A stretch of DNA of 45,742 bases from Deltaproteobacteria bacterium. Its GTDB lineage: Bacteria; Desulfobacterota; Desulfarculia; Adiutricales; Adiutricaceae. Positions 28,074-35,240 of this stretch are shown one piece after another. The notes below the pieces were generated by a model that was given only the letters and a program-made list of their open reading frames with translations, was not told the origin of the DNA and did not search any database. Position numbers and translations under genes: made by a program. The stretch lies in NCBI GenBank assembly GCA_031271165.1, contig JAISWF010000252.1:1-45742 (forward strand). The letters run 5' to 3'. Positions within the stretch are counted from its first letter, which is position 1, and each line of letters begins with the position of its first letter.

Positions 28074-28246
28074 GGCAGGTCTTCTGACTTTCGGATCATA
28101 CTGCCAAAATTGCCTTCCCAGCCCTTGAGCCAGTGGCCTTGTGACGGGCGAAACGCCCGACGTATTTTGCCAGTCCCCGATTACAGCGGTGGGTCCGTCC
28201 CCGAATCACACGGGTGTTCCCTGTTAGGCCCCCCAGGGGCACCTGT
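28074..28246 (-). promoter_or_regulatory. Cobalamin (B12) riboswitch aptamer
   Basis: On the minus strand the conserved order of a cobalamin aptamer is visible: the 5' P1/P2 segment ACAGGTGCC, then AACAGGGAA, the CCGCTGTAATCGGGGAC element, and a variable stem GTCGGGCG/CGCCCG. GCCACTGG, the GGGAAGGC element, AGTCAGAAGACCTGCC and the closing 3' P1 strand follow. A strong terminator follows before the CcsA-like gene. It should turn the nine-kilobase-plus chelatase/transport operon down when cobalamin is plentiful, which ties the operon to cobalt or corrinoid metabolism. Confidence 0.95.
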
Positions 28247-28260
28247 AAATGATTTACCTT

Positions 28261-28290
28261 ACCTTATCAGTGACCAAAAGGCAAGCTCAA
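28261..28290 (-). promoter_or_regulatory. Possible promoter of the riboswitch operon
   Basis: On the minus strand TTGAGC (complement of 28285-28290) and TAAGGT (complement of 28261-28266) are spaced 18 nt apart, directly before the aptamer. The -35 lies within the stretch that reads as the edge of the IS66 remnant, so an insertion may have changed the promoter. This is a moderate match only. Confidence 0.35.
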
Positions 28291-29002
28291 TAGAAACCAT
28301 GACCCCATCGACAAGGCGAAAGCGTCAAAAGTGCTCTACGTTATCGGCAACAGGAGCCGGGATACAGTTGACCGCATACTCACTACTGGTTACAGTGGCA
28401 TCATCCATTGTGATTACTACGGTGTTTACCAGAGTTTCGCCAAAGACTCAGTTGGTGTATCTCTGCAAACGTGCTTATCTCATCTGAAACGTGAATATAA
28501 GCGGTGTGCGGACCATTTTACTGACCAGGCAATCTCCAAATTTGGAGAAAAAATGGTGGCCCTGATCAATGCATTGTTTGACGCTCGAAAGGAGTTCAAC
28601 AAAGATCCGACACCAGATAATCTTGAAAAACTCCGACAAAGTGCTGAAGATTTCAACACTGATGGCGCTAACGCCCCAGATAGAGGCAGACCTGAGACCT
28701 TGGCTAAGAGATTCAAGGGCCAAGACCATACCTACACTACATTTGTAGAAAATCCTGGAGTAGAGCCCACCAATAATGCGGCCGAGCGAAGTATTAGACC
28801 AGTAGTCATGGCTAGAAATGTGACCCAAGGCACCAGGGGCGAAAAAGGGAGACTGGCCGCCGAGAGATATTGGTCTATCAGAGCCACTTGCGAGAGAAAA
28901 TCCTTTAGCCAATTCTTCAAAGAATGCTACTTGGCTTGGCTCAAAAACAACCTGCGCCCTCTATTCTTAATTAATACCTCCTCTTCAATTTTTCACTCAT
29001 AG
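28274..29002 (+). pseudogene. Truncated IS66-family transposase (C-terminal part)
   Basis: The frame, open from 28274 with a usable GTG at 28331, encodes the C-terminal 220 or so residues of an IS66 DDE transposase. Visible parts are YSGIIHCDYYGVYQSF, QTCLSHLKREYKRCADHF, ENPGVEPTNNAAERSIRP and ERYWSIRATCERKSFSQFF. The N-terminal half, with the zinc finger and first catalytic residues, is missing, so it is inactive. It abuts the cobalamin riboswitch on one side. A short hairpin-forming stretch (29030-29057) follows the stop; no paired terminal repeat is present. Confidence 0.9.
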
Positions 29003-29075
29003 TTTAACGTCAATGCGGCCAAGGATTTTTCCAACCCTAAGGGGAAGGGTTCCCCCCTAGATATTAAGCCATGTT

Positions 29076-29180
29076 AAGATGGTCACGTTTGGAGCGTCGA
29101 ATGACTTTTGCTCAGGCTTGACCGGCATCGGCCTTCAAGATATGTTTCTTTAAATTTGTCCCTTCTGTTTTATCATTTAT
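29076..29180 (+). repeat. 105-bp dispersed repeat, copy 1 (inverted partner at 43705-43809)
   Basis: This segment starts AAGATGGTCACGTTTGGA and ends CTGTTTTATCATTTAT. It matches the reverse complement of 43705-43809 without gaps, with about 14 mismatches in 105 bases by eye. Mismatches are not concentrated at third codon positions of the short frame it contains, so it is probably non-coding. It lies between the IS66 remnant and the MltR-like gene. Confidence 0.85.
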
Positions 29181-29221
29181 AGCAACCAGGCTGAATGCGT
29201 ACAATGTTAAGGTGATAAATT

Positions 29222-29776
29222 ATGAGCAGTGAAAGCAATGGCCTCTTGCCGCCAAAGTGGAATGAGCAACTTTTGAAGTCTAGCCGCCTTTATCTCCACA
29301 AATTGCATGCTCTGTCAGACAGAGAGGCTACAATAGTAGGGGTGGGGCATATAGAAAGAATTTTATCAGACGCTTTAAAAAGAAGACTTTGCAAGAGTGC
29401 ATCTATCGACCAATGGCTTAAGGACGAATCTCATGAGATTACGTTTATGCTAAAGACTAAAATGTCTCATTCGGTTGGCATAATCAACGAAAACACACTC
29501 AAATCGCTTAAACTGTATGACAGAATTAGAAATGTATTCGCTCATGTTACTGAATGCACATCATTTAACTCCGAGCCAATTTCCAAATATATCAAGCAGT
29601 TTATTGAACATAATAAAGATTATTTTAATAAAATAGAGCTACTAACTAGAGTAGATGGACCTGTGGAGGAGTTGAAAATAAAAATTTCTTTTATGATGGC
29701 TCTTGATATTGCAGTACTTGAAAATATTGAGCCAATCATTAAACCCATAGTGCCAATAATCCAAGATTGGCTATAA
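29222..29776 (+). CDS. MltR-like (DUF/HEPN-like helical) protein
   Basis: The 184-residue protein resembles the MltR family, a helical fold found in the mannitol operon repressor and in many mobile-island proteins. The recognisable parts are LSDREATIVGVGHIERILSD, then DALKRRL, and YDRIRNVFAHVTE, equivalent to the conserved (I/L)RN-FAH segment. An AAGGTG ribosome binding site precedes the ATG. It is AT-richer than the core genes and sits alone between mobile-element remnants. There is no mannitol gene nearby, so it is probably an island gene, perhaps in defence or regulation. The family call rests on motif similarity alone. Confidence 0.5.
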   Translation: MSSESNGLLPPKWNEQLLKSSRLYLHKLHALSDREATIVGVGHIERILSDALKRRLCKSASIDQWLKDESHEITFMLKTKMSHSVGIINENTLKSLKLYDRIRNVFAHVTECTSFNSEPISKYIKQFIEHNKDYFNKIELLTRVDGPVEELKIKISFMMALDIAVLENIEPIIKPIVPIIQDWL

Positions 29777-29822
29777 ATAGATTGAACCCGTCATATGTCC
29801 AGGACTAAAACTTCATCCTCTC

Positions 29823-30376
29823 GCATCCGGCTACGCCAGAGTGTCCACAGACGACCAGAATTTAAATCTGCAACTGGACGCTCTCGGTCAGGCCCGATGC
29901 TCTATCATCTATGATGAGACGGCCAGCGGCAAGAGCGCCCACCGGCCGGAGCTAGGCAACTGCCTCAAGGCTCTTTGAGCCGGAGACACCTTGGTTATCT
30001 GGCAGTTTGATCGCCTCGGCCGAAGCCTCTCCGATCTGGTGAAAATCGTCATGGAACTGGAACAGCGCGGAGTGGGCCTTGAAAGCCTTACAGAGCGCAT
30101 TGAGACCCAGAGCGCCACCGGTATAAGCTAGTCTTTCATATTTTTGTCGCTCTGGCGGAGTTCGAACGCATTCTGATCCGGGAACGAACCAGAGCAGGTC
30201 TTGAGGCTGCCAAGAGCCGAGGCCGCAAGGGTGGCCGTAGAGCCAAACTTGGCTCCAAGCAGATAAAAGAAATTGAGATATTACAAAGCTCCGGCAGCAG
30301 CTCCTCCGATCTCGCCGCCAGGTATGGGGTAAGTCGGGCGACAATCTATAACTGCCTTAAGCGGCTGGGCAAATAA
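29823..30376 (+). pseudogene. Broken serine recombinase (resolvase/invertase family)
   Basis: The translation reads GYARVSTDDQNLNLQLDAL, with the catalytic-serine motif, then DETASGKSAHRPEL. An in-frame TGA at 29976-29978 follows, where CGA (Arg) is expected. It continues AGDTLVIWQFDRLGRSLSDL, then shifts frame near 30121 before KLVFHIFVALAEFERILIRE, then RTRAGLEAAKSRGRKGG. The C-terminal helix-turn-helix SSDLAARYGVSRATIYNCL and a proper stop are present. The start codon is missing. One nonsense mutation plus one frameshift make it inactive. It resembles Tn3-type resolvases, and no partner transposase is present. Confidence 0.9.
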
Positions 30377-30402
30377 CCACGCCCCTTTATCTTTTATTGG
30401 GG

Positions 30403-30408
30403 TATAAT
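30403..30408 (+). promoter_or_regulatory. -10 hexamer TATAAT before the two-gene module
   Basis: A perfect TATAAT lies 34 nt before the ATG of the next gene and 16 nt before its leader's AAGGAG region. The -35 region is poor (CGCCCC at 17-nt spacing). An imperfect CCCC/GGGG inverted repeat directly precedes the -10 and could be an operator. Confidence 0.45.
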
Positions 30409-30442
30409 GTAGCATGAAAAATCTAATGAAAGGAGTTTATCA

Positions 30443-30694
30443 ATGATGGATCAACTGACCCCCTTTATGAAAAAGCTCACCAAGGCTGAACGCGACGATA
30501 TTTATAACAAGGCTATGGCGGCACTTGAGCAAGGCGATGATGATGAATATGATCGCTTGTGTTATATGTTGCCTGTTAATCCTCAGTCGGCCAATGATAT
30601 AAAAAAATTAATCGGCATTGAAGCATTAATTGCCAGCGGCATAAATCTCATTGAAGCGGTGGAGACATATGGCGAAGAGTGGCTTAATAATTGA
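30443..30694 (+). CDS. Hypothetical 83-residue protein, first of a two-gene module
   Basis: The protein is small, acidic and largely helical, beginning MMDQLTPFMKKLTKAERDDI. An AAGGAG ribosome binding site is well placed. I recognise no family. It contains a charged stretch (EQGDDDEYDRL) and a C-terminal helix (IGIEALIASGINLIEAVETY). Its 3' end overlaps the next gene by 26 bp, so the two are a translational unit. The small size, overlap and place beside a broken resolvase recall toxin-antitoxin modules, but nothing in the sequence proves that. Confidence 0.7.
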   Translation: MMDQLTPFMKKLTKAERDDIYNKAMAALEQGDDDEYDRLCYMLPVNPQSANDIKKLIGIEALIASGINLIEAVETYGEEWLNN

Positions 30695-31241
30695 TGTCGC
30701 TACCCATGCCGCCATGGCGATGGAAGCCCGAAAAAAAAGAGATGCCTCTACCAGCCATAAATCGTATTTAAGTACGGTGAAGCGACTGACCAAGGATATT
30801 GATGCTACAATTAAGTCGGCTCCAGACGAGCCGGAATTATGCGTCTTTGTTTCGAGAGAATGTTTTCGGTTTACCATGCAAGCCATGCCGGATCCAGCAC
30901 AAGACCCTGGCAGGGCGACCGCACTCAGTCAGTGCCTTACGCTTACAGATTGCTTGGCAAAAGTCAGACAACCAGCCAAATACCGGGCTGAAATGCAAGA
31001 GCAATTTGGCCCGGATCTTGATCCCCGGAATTATCCGACCTCCCAAGATGCCTTCAACAGCATTATCAAAAGTCAAAAAAATCGCATATATCAAGAGGGC
31101 AAAGGATTTAATTCTCCTGTTGAACAAACCTTCTGCCGTAAACGGACTGATCTTCTGACGGCTGTAGAAAAGGGATATGACCAACTGCGGGATAATGCCC
31201 TTGGCATTGACAAGTTACAGAATAAAGGCAGAGAGCGATAA
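30669..31241 (+). CDS. Hypothetical 190-residue protein, second of a two-gene module
   Basis: I chose ATG 30669 (MAKSGLIIDVATHAAMAMEA); an ATG at 30651 would add six residues. The product is basic and helical with Lys/Arg-rich segments (ARKKRDASTSHKSYL, TVKRLTKDID), a central part with Cys residues (CVFVSRECFRF, LSQCLTLTDCL) and a charged C-terminus. I do not recognise the family. It is coupled to the upstream 83-residue gene. It is followed at once by the eroded methyltransferase, so it might have belonged to a plasmid- or phage-type restriction/maintenance module; that is speculation. Confidence 0.6.
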   Translation: MAKSGLIIDVATHAAMAMEARKKRDASTSHKSYLSTVKRLTKDIDATIKSAPDEPELCVFVSRECFRFTMQAMPDPAQDPGRATALSQCLTLTDCLAKVRQPAKYRAEMQEQFGPDLDPRNYPTSQDAFNSIIKSQKNRIYQEGKGFNSPVEQTFCRKRTDLLTAVEKGYDQLRDNALGIDKLQNKGRER

Positions 31242-31260
31242 TCGCCATGGTCACCATGCG

Positions 31261-32215
31261 GTGACTTCAAACGCATTATTCTTTATCATGGTTGGAGCAA
31301 TAAGCTTATATGGGGTGACAACAAGCTTATTTTATCATCTCTGAAAAATGGTCCTAAGAGGGATGAGATAGAGAAGCAAGGTGGAATCAAGTTAATTTAT
31401 ATCGATCTTCCTTTTGATGTCGGTGCTGATTCCCTAATAGACATTGAAATAGGCGACGAAAATTTTACAAAACATCAAGAAATACTTTAGCAAATTGCTT
31501 ATAATGAAATTTGCACTAACGAAACAAAATTATTTATCGTTATGATTTATAAATGTTTAATCTTGATACGTAATTTATTATCTAAATACTGAAGTTTTTG
31601 TTTATTCCAATTGAAAAATTAACTTTTATATTCATACGCTATTAGACCAATTTCATGCTAAAGATAGCTTTATAAATTTTATGACTTTAAAAAATAAATT
31701 TACATTCTGACTCAAAGAAAACTCATGATTGTTACAGACAACATCATTATTTGCTATAAGTCTAATAATTATACATGGCACTAATATTAGATTTCTTTAC
31801 CTGACAAAACAATAGATACATGAAACAACAAAATTGAGTAATATACTGGTCGTCATTATTATTATTTAGCTGCTTGTTCAAGTCCAAATCATCGACAAAA
31901 TTTTATGCATACTTATAAAGCAGTTAAATCTCATACAAAATGACGACACTATTTATCAATAAAATGCGTAAATTACACAATTAATATTGATTTTTTATAA
32001 AAAAATTAATTAAGTTTATTAGGTATCTTGATAAAAGCAAGAGAGCCATTTTATCTGATATATGGCCCTGTATTTCATAATTACGTGGTTATACGACAAA
32101 TAACGAATTTCAGAATTATCCTACACAAAAACCTGAATCTCTTTTTGAGCGTATAATTAAAGATTCTTCTAATGAAGGAGATTTAGTTTCAGATTCATAG
32201 CCTGACGTCGAAAAG
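31261..32215 (+). pseudogene. Eroded site-specific DNA methyltransferase (type III Mod-like)
   Basis: Pieces of a beta-class DNA methyltransferase are readable in several frames. From 31293 one reads WSNKLIWGDNKLILSSLKN, then GGIKLIYIDLPFDVGADS, where Leu replaces the first Pro of the catalytic DPPF motif, up to an in-frame TAG at 31488. The same frame continues with QIAYNEICTNETKLFIVMIY, like the YRDTWG...SFIAMIYERL region. Near 31660, KDSFINF recalls the post-motif part, and LSDIWP appears near 32060. From 32114, NYPTQKPESLFERIIKDSS and NEGDLVSD match the SAM-binding motif, then a TAG at 32198. The gene has lost hundreds of codons, gained stops and drifted to very high AT. No Res subunit is present. 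Confidence 0.75.
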
Positions 32216-32247
32216 GTTAACGAAAACTCCATAGACAAGCCAAATCA

Positions 32248-32584
32248 TTGAAGGATCTATATACTTTGTTCTTCGGTCCCACCACTGACTTCACCCAACC
32301 GATCCACGAAAATTTACGGGAAACGGCTTTCGTCCTGCTATGTGCTGATAACAAAATAAGGGCCACATACAGAGATGCTGGCATCGACAACGACTACAGA
32401 GCATTGCTCATCATTTTGCTCACAGCTGGCCGCCCAAATTACCCTGGACTACATGAATGCTTTGTCCACCAACCCATGGGGAGCGCCGGGTCTTACTCCC
32501 AAGGAAGTTTTCAACTGTAAGGCTGTGAAATGGGATCATTGCGCACTAATAAAAGCCATCAAAGATAACAGCATAAAAAGGTAA
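32248..32584 (+). pseudogene. Unidentified coding remnant, two overlapping frames
   Basis: Two plus-strand frames (32248-32520 and 32375-32584) look like one disrupted gene. The second ends MNALSTNPWGAPGLTPKEVF, with a short basic tail and a stop. I cannot assign a family; the setting among transposase remnants suggests an old insertion-sequence or phage gene. Base composition is closer to the core genes than to the eroded methyltransferase before it. Confidence 0.25.
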
Positions 32585-32662
32585 TTTGACGGAGACTACA
32601 ATTGTTTCAGGGGATCTTTGGCGATCATCTATCATCAAAATCGTTTGCCAAATTGCTACCAA

Positions 32663-32695
32663 CCCAATTCAACACATGGCATGTGCTGAATTGGG
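32663..32695. repeat. 33-nt near-perfect palindrome before the HEPN/MNT pair
   Basis: Arms CCCAATTCAACACATG and CATGTGCTGAATTGGG pair with one mismatch around a single central base. Its core (AATTC-ACACATGGCATGTG) recurs at 33535-33561 on the other side of the HEPN/MNT genes. The nearby AATTGCTACC (32651-32660) also recurs next to the second palindrome (33558-33567). Confidence 0.8.
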
Positions 32696-32755
32696 TGGTC
32701 TCAATGGCTTAAAGCATTGGCTTTAAATTATAACCTAATAGAAAGATAAAGATAC

Positions 32756-33178
32756 GTGGATAAATTATTGGATTTGTCGTCTTTACGAAATGCGGTTCTT
32801 TTTTACCATGAGGCTATAAGGGCATATGGAGAACTTGTTGACGGCGGTGCGACGATTACCCAGCGGGAACTGTTACGCTCCGGTTTGATTCAGACTTTTG
32901 AAACCACCTATGAGCTATGTTGGAAATCCATGAAGCGCTGGCTGGAGATAAATTTTAGCCCCGATGAGGTCAGCGGTATCAATCGTCGGGAGTTTTTTCG
33001 AATCTGTGCGGAGAACTCGCTTATTTATGATGTGAATCAGTGGATGGAATTTCATCAGGCTCGCAACAGCGCCTCGCACACTTATAACGAAACTGTGGCC
33101 GAAGAGGTGTTTACGGTGGCTCTTAAATTTTTACCCTATGCGCAGGACAGCCTTAAACGGCTTGAAGAACGATCATGA
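32756..33178 (+). CDS. HEPN-type nucleotidyltransferase substrate-binding protein (HI0074 family)
   Basis: Proteins of this family pair with a minimal nucleotidyltransferase and form HEPN/MNT toxin-antitoxin-like modules. In characterised cases the HEPN partner is an RNase and the MNT partner silences it by AMPylation. The 140 residues start at GTG 32756 and show LLRSGLIQTFETTYELCWKS, KRWLEINFSPDEVSGINRRE and WMEFHQARNSASHTYNE. The RNSASH segment corresponds to the HEPN R-X4-6-H motif (Arg-Asn then His). The ribosome binding site is weak. It overlaps the MNT gene by 4 bp (ATGA). Both genes look intact, unlike everything around them in the island. Confidence 0.85.
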   Translation: MDKLLDLSSLRNAVLFYHEAIRAYGELVDGGATITQRELLRSGLIQTFETTYELCWKSMKRWLEINFSPDEVSGINRREFFRICAENSLIYDVNQWMEFHQARNSASHTYNETVAEEVFTVALKFLPYAQDSLKRLEERS

Positions 33179-33480
33179 TTCACGTCACCGGTGCGGAACT
33201 GGAAGTTATTTTGAAAATCCTGGAGGCCTACGCTCCCCAGGGTGAGGTATGGGCTTTTGGTTCGCGGCAAAAGGGAACACATGGAAAACATTCTGACCTC
33301 GACTTAGCTGTGGTGGGGGATAGGCGGCAACCCCTGTCCGTCATTGGAAACCTCAAGGAAGCTTTTGAGAATTCGACTTTGCCGTATCGTGTTGACGTGC
33401 TGGATTATTACACTGTGCTGCCGAGTTTCCGTGAGATAATTGATGCGGCTCATGAAGTCATTTTTCGATTAGATGGCTGA
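33175..33480 (+). CDS. Minimal nucleotidyltransferase (MNT, HI0073 family)
   Basis: The 101-residue protein has the nucleotidyltransferase signature GSRQKGTHGKHSDLDLAV (GS, then DxD at the end) and a third acidic residue in YRVDVLDYY, so the metal-binding triad looks complete. It follows the HEPN gene with a 4-bp overlap and likely acts as its antitoxin by adding AMP to the HEPN partner. A palindrome lies 55 bp after its stop. Confidence 0.9.
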   Translation: MIHVTGAELEVILKILEAYAPQGEVWAFGSRQKGTHGKHSDLDLAVVGDRRQPLSVIGNLKEAFENSTLPYRVDVLDYYTVLPSFREIIDAAHEVIFRLDG

Positions 33481-33534
33481 TTGCCCTGGGTGGGAAGAAA
33501 TACGGCTGCCCTGGCTATCTCATGACGCAACTCG

Positions 33535-33561
33535 AATTCGACACATGGCATGTGTCGAATT
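33535..33561. repeat. 27-nt perfect palindrome after the HEPN/MNT pair
   Basis: Thirteen-base arms beginning AATTCGACACATG pair perfectly around one central base. The core is shared with the palindrome at 32663-32695. It is not followed by a T tract, so a terminator is unlikely. Together the two bracket the HEPN/MNT module. Confidence 0.85.
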
Positions 33562-33645
33562 GCTACCGGCCCTCCAAATCGACAGCCTGGTTCATTTCGG
33601 GTCGCAGGTTCAATTTCGAAAGTGGAAACTGATCTCTTCGGATGA

Positions 33646-34660
33646 GCGCATATAGATACAGACAACAAGGACATTATCAGGACCTCGGTCAGCATATTCC
33701 ATCAAATAATTAAATATCTCGAGTTACTCAATCTCAAACAGATCATCAATGAAGCCGGTTCCGAAAAATGGTACAAGTCATTCAACACTGAAATGCAGCT
33801 CAAGATCATGATATACGCTCATCTTGCAGGTACATCGTCTTTGCGGGAGTTGGAGAATGGTTTCAAGCTTTTTTCGCGGGGAACTCAACCACCTCGGCTT
33901 CAAGGACGCTCCAAGCCGCTCGACAATAGCCTATGCCAATGAACATAGGAATTAAAAGTTTTCGAGGACATCTTCAATGCCTTCGTGAGACATGCCAGAA
34001 ATGTCTGCGCATCGTTGCCGTTTGGCAAGCCCAAGTTGAAATTCAAATTCAAGGGACCCTTGTATGCGATAGACTCCTCGACCATAGACCTCTGCCATTC
34101 GTTCTTTGACTGGGTTGATTTCAGGCGCACCAAAGGCGTAGTCAAATTAAACCTCAATGTTGGAGCACGATACCTATATTCCTGTCTGGACTTTCATTTC
34201 GGAGGCCAAACACCAAAACAAGAAAATCATTGAGACGCTCGATCCCTTTGCTGGCTTGGTTAAAGATGCATTCGTTGTTATTGACCGGGTGTACAACCAT
34301 TACAAAATGCTTGACATCTGGAACGACAAGATGATCAACTTTGTCTGCCGGGCTAAGGACAACATGAAATATAACATAGTCGAGACCCGTGACGTCCCCA
34401 ACAGGGTCGGACGGCCCTCCAACTCGTAGGAAGAAGAAAAGAAACCGCAATCCCACGTCATAAGGGGCGAGCTCATTGAGTTGGCCACCCCTAAGGGACA
34501 GTCCAGCTACCCCGGACGTTTGAGGCTGGTTAGATTCTGGGCCGAGGCGGGTGGGAAGGGAATCAATCGCCAGAGTTGCGAAATGCATTTCTTTACCAAT
34601 AAACACCTCAAGGTCAAATCTTTTCTCGTTACGAGCCCCAACGCCGTTATAGCTTAGCTG
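33646..34660 (+). pseudogene. Broken IS4-family transposase
   Basis: Several frames together read as an IS4-type transposase. They give SVSIFHQIIKYLELLNLKQI, then YAHLAGTSSLRELENGF; then after a shift near 33868 GELNHLGFKDAPSRSTIAYA; after another near 33953 VFEDIFNAFVRHARNVC, and YAIDSSTIDLCHSFFDW with the first catalytic Asp. After a third shift near 34160 comes HDTYIPVWTFISEAKHQNKK and DAFVVIDRVYNHYKMLDIW, with a TAG near 34428. Then EMHFFTNKHLKVKSFLV carries the last part. At least three frameshifts and one stop make it dead. No clear terminal inverted repeats were found. Confidence 0.85.
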
Positions 34661-34891
34661 TACATTGCTCTAAATGACCGTCCTCATTCTGAGATGCATA
34701 CACGCGGTTGCCAAGGTGGATTGGTGCATCCCACACTTGTTAGCTATGCTCCGGTTGGCCCTCCACCCTGCACATAAACGTGTACGCTTGGCTGAATAGG
34801 AAAAGCAAGTCACTGTTGCCCAACAATATCAGGTCAGATGAAAAATCTATAGGGGCCAGGCTATCTTAAGTCGGCTTGGCCATTTGGGCCG
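34661..34891. other. Gap with no recognisable content
   Basis: Between the IS4 remnant and the candidate RNA I see no open frame, RNA gene or clear repeat. It may be the flank of the old insertion. Confidence 0.5.
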
Positions 34892-35076
34892 GCTGTCACA
34901 AGGCCCAGGTCGGGATAGGCCCGATTTATTGGACAGCTAAACCAGGAACCCCCTATCCAGCTCTGTCTTGAGGAGGTGAATCCCATGATCGCCTCAAACC
35001 GTTGCCCCGTAAGGGCTTGATATGGTTAAGTTCCCATCCAGGAACCTCCCTGGGTGGTCGTCCCAGGGTCTTTTTT
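34892..35076 (+). ncRNA. Candidate structured RNA, family not identified
   Basis: On the plus strand this stretch is dense in short perfect helices. GCTGTC/GACAGC encloses TCGGG-ATAGG-CCCGA; GAGG/CCTC lies near 34972-34997; GCCC-CGTAA-GGGC near 35005; GTTCC-CATCCA-GGAAC near 35030; and a strong intrinsic terminator closes the region. There is no open frame. A second GACAGC copy just after the terminator (35081-35086) could pair with the same GGCTGTC. It does not match tmRNA, RNase P, SRP RNA or the riboswitches I know by sequence; I could not confirm 6S RNA. It could be an sRNA or an element left by a mobile unit. Confidence 0.35.
35048..35076 (+). terminator. Strong intrinsic terminator
   Basis: A perfect 7-bp stem CCCTGGG/CCCAGGG with a 7-nt loop is followed by TCTTTTTT on the plus strand. 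No plus-strand protein gene ends here, so the transcript it ends is probably the candidate RNA just upstream. Confidence 0.85.
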
Positions 35077-35240
35077 CTTGGACAGCACCCGGGAAAGTTG
35101 GTGTAAGGGGGGTTAGGATTTCACATCGCCCATTTTGGACGATAAGGGGGCTTATTTCCTAGGGTTTAGCCTACCCAACACCTAGTCTGGCGATTTTCTT
35201 GGACGGCTGCGACTAAACATAGTCTTTTTTGTCAGAATCT

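Noticed and set aside
28475-28912. 145-codon minus-strand frame
   Set aside because: It is the antisense shadow of the IS66 transposase remnant.
34154-34606. 150-codon minus-strand frame
   Set aside because: It is antisense to the IS4 transposase remnant, whose motifs read clearly on the plus strand.
34892-35076. 6S RNA, tmRNA, SRP RNA or RNase P RNA
   Set aside because: None of their conserved sequence blocks is present, and the internal terminator does not suit a 6S-type closing stem.
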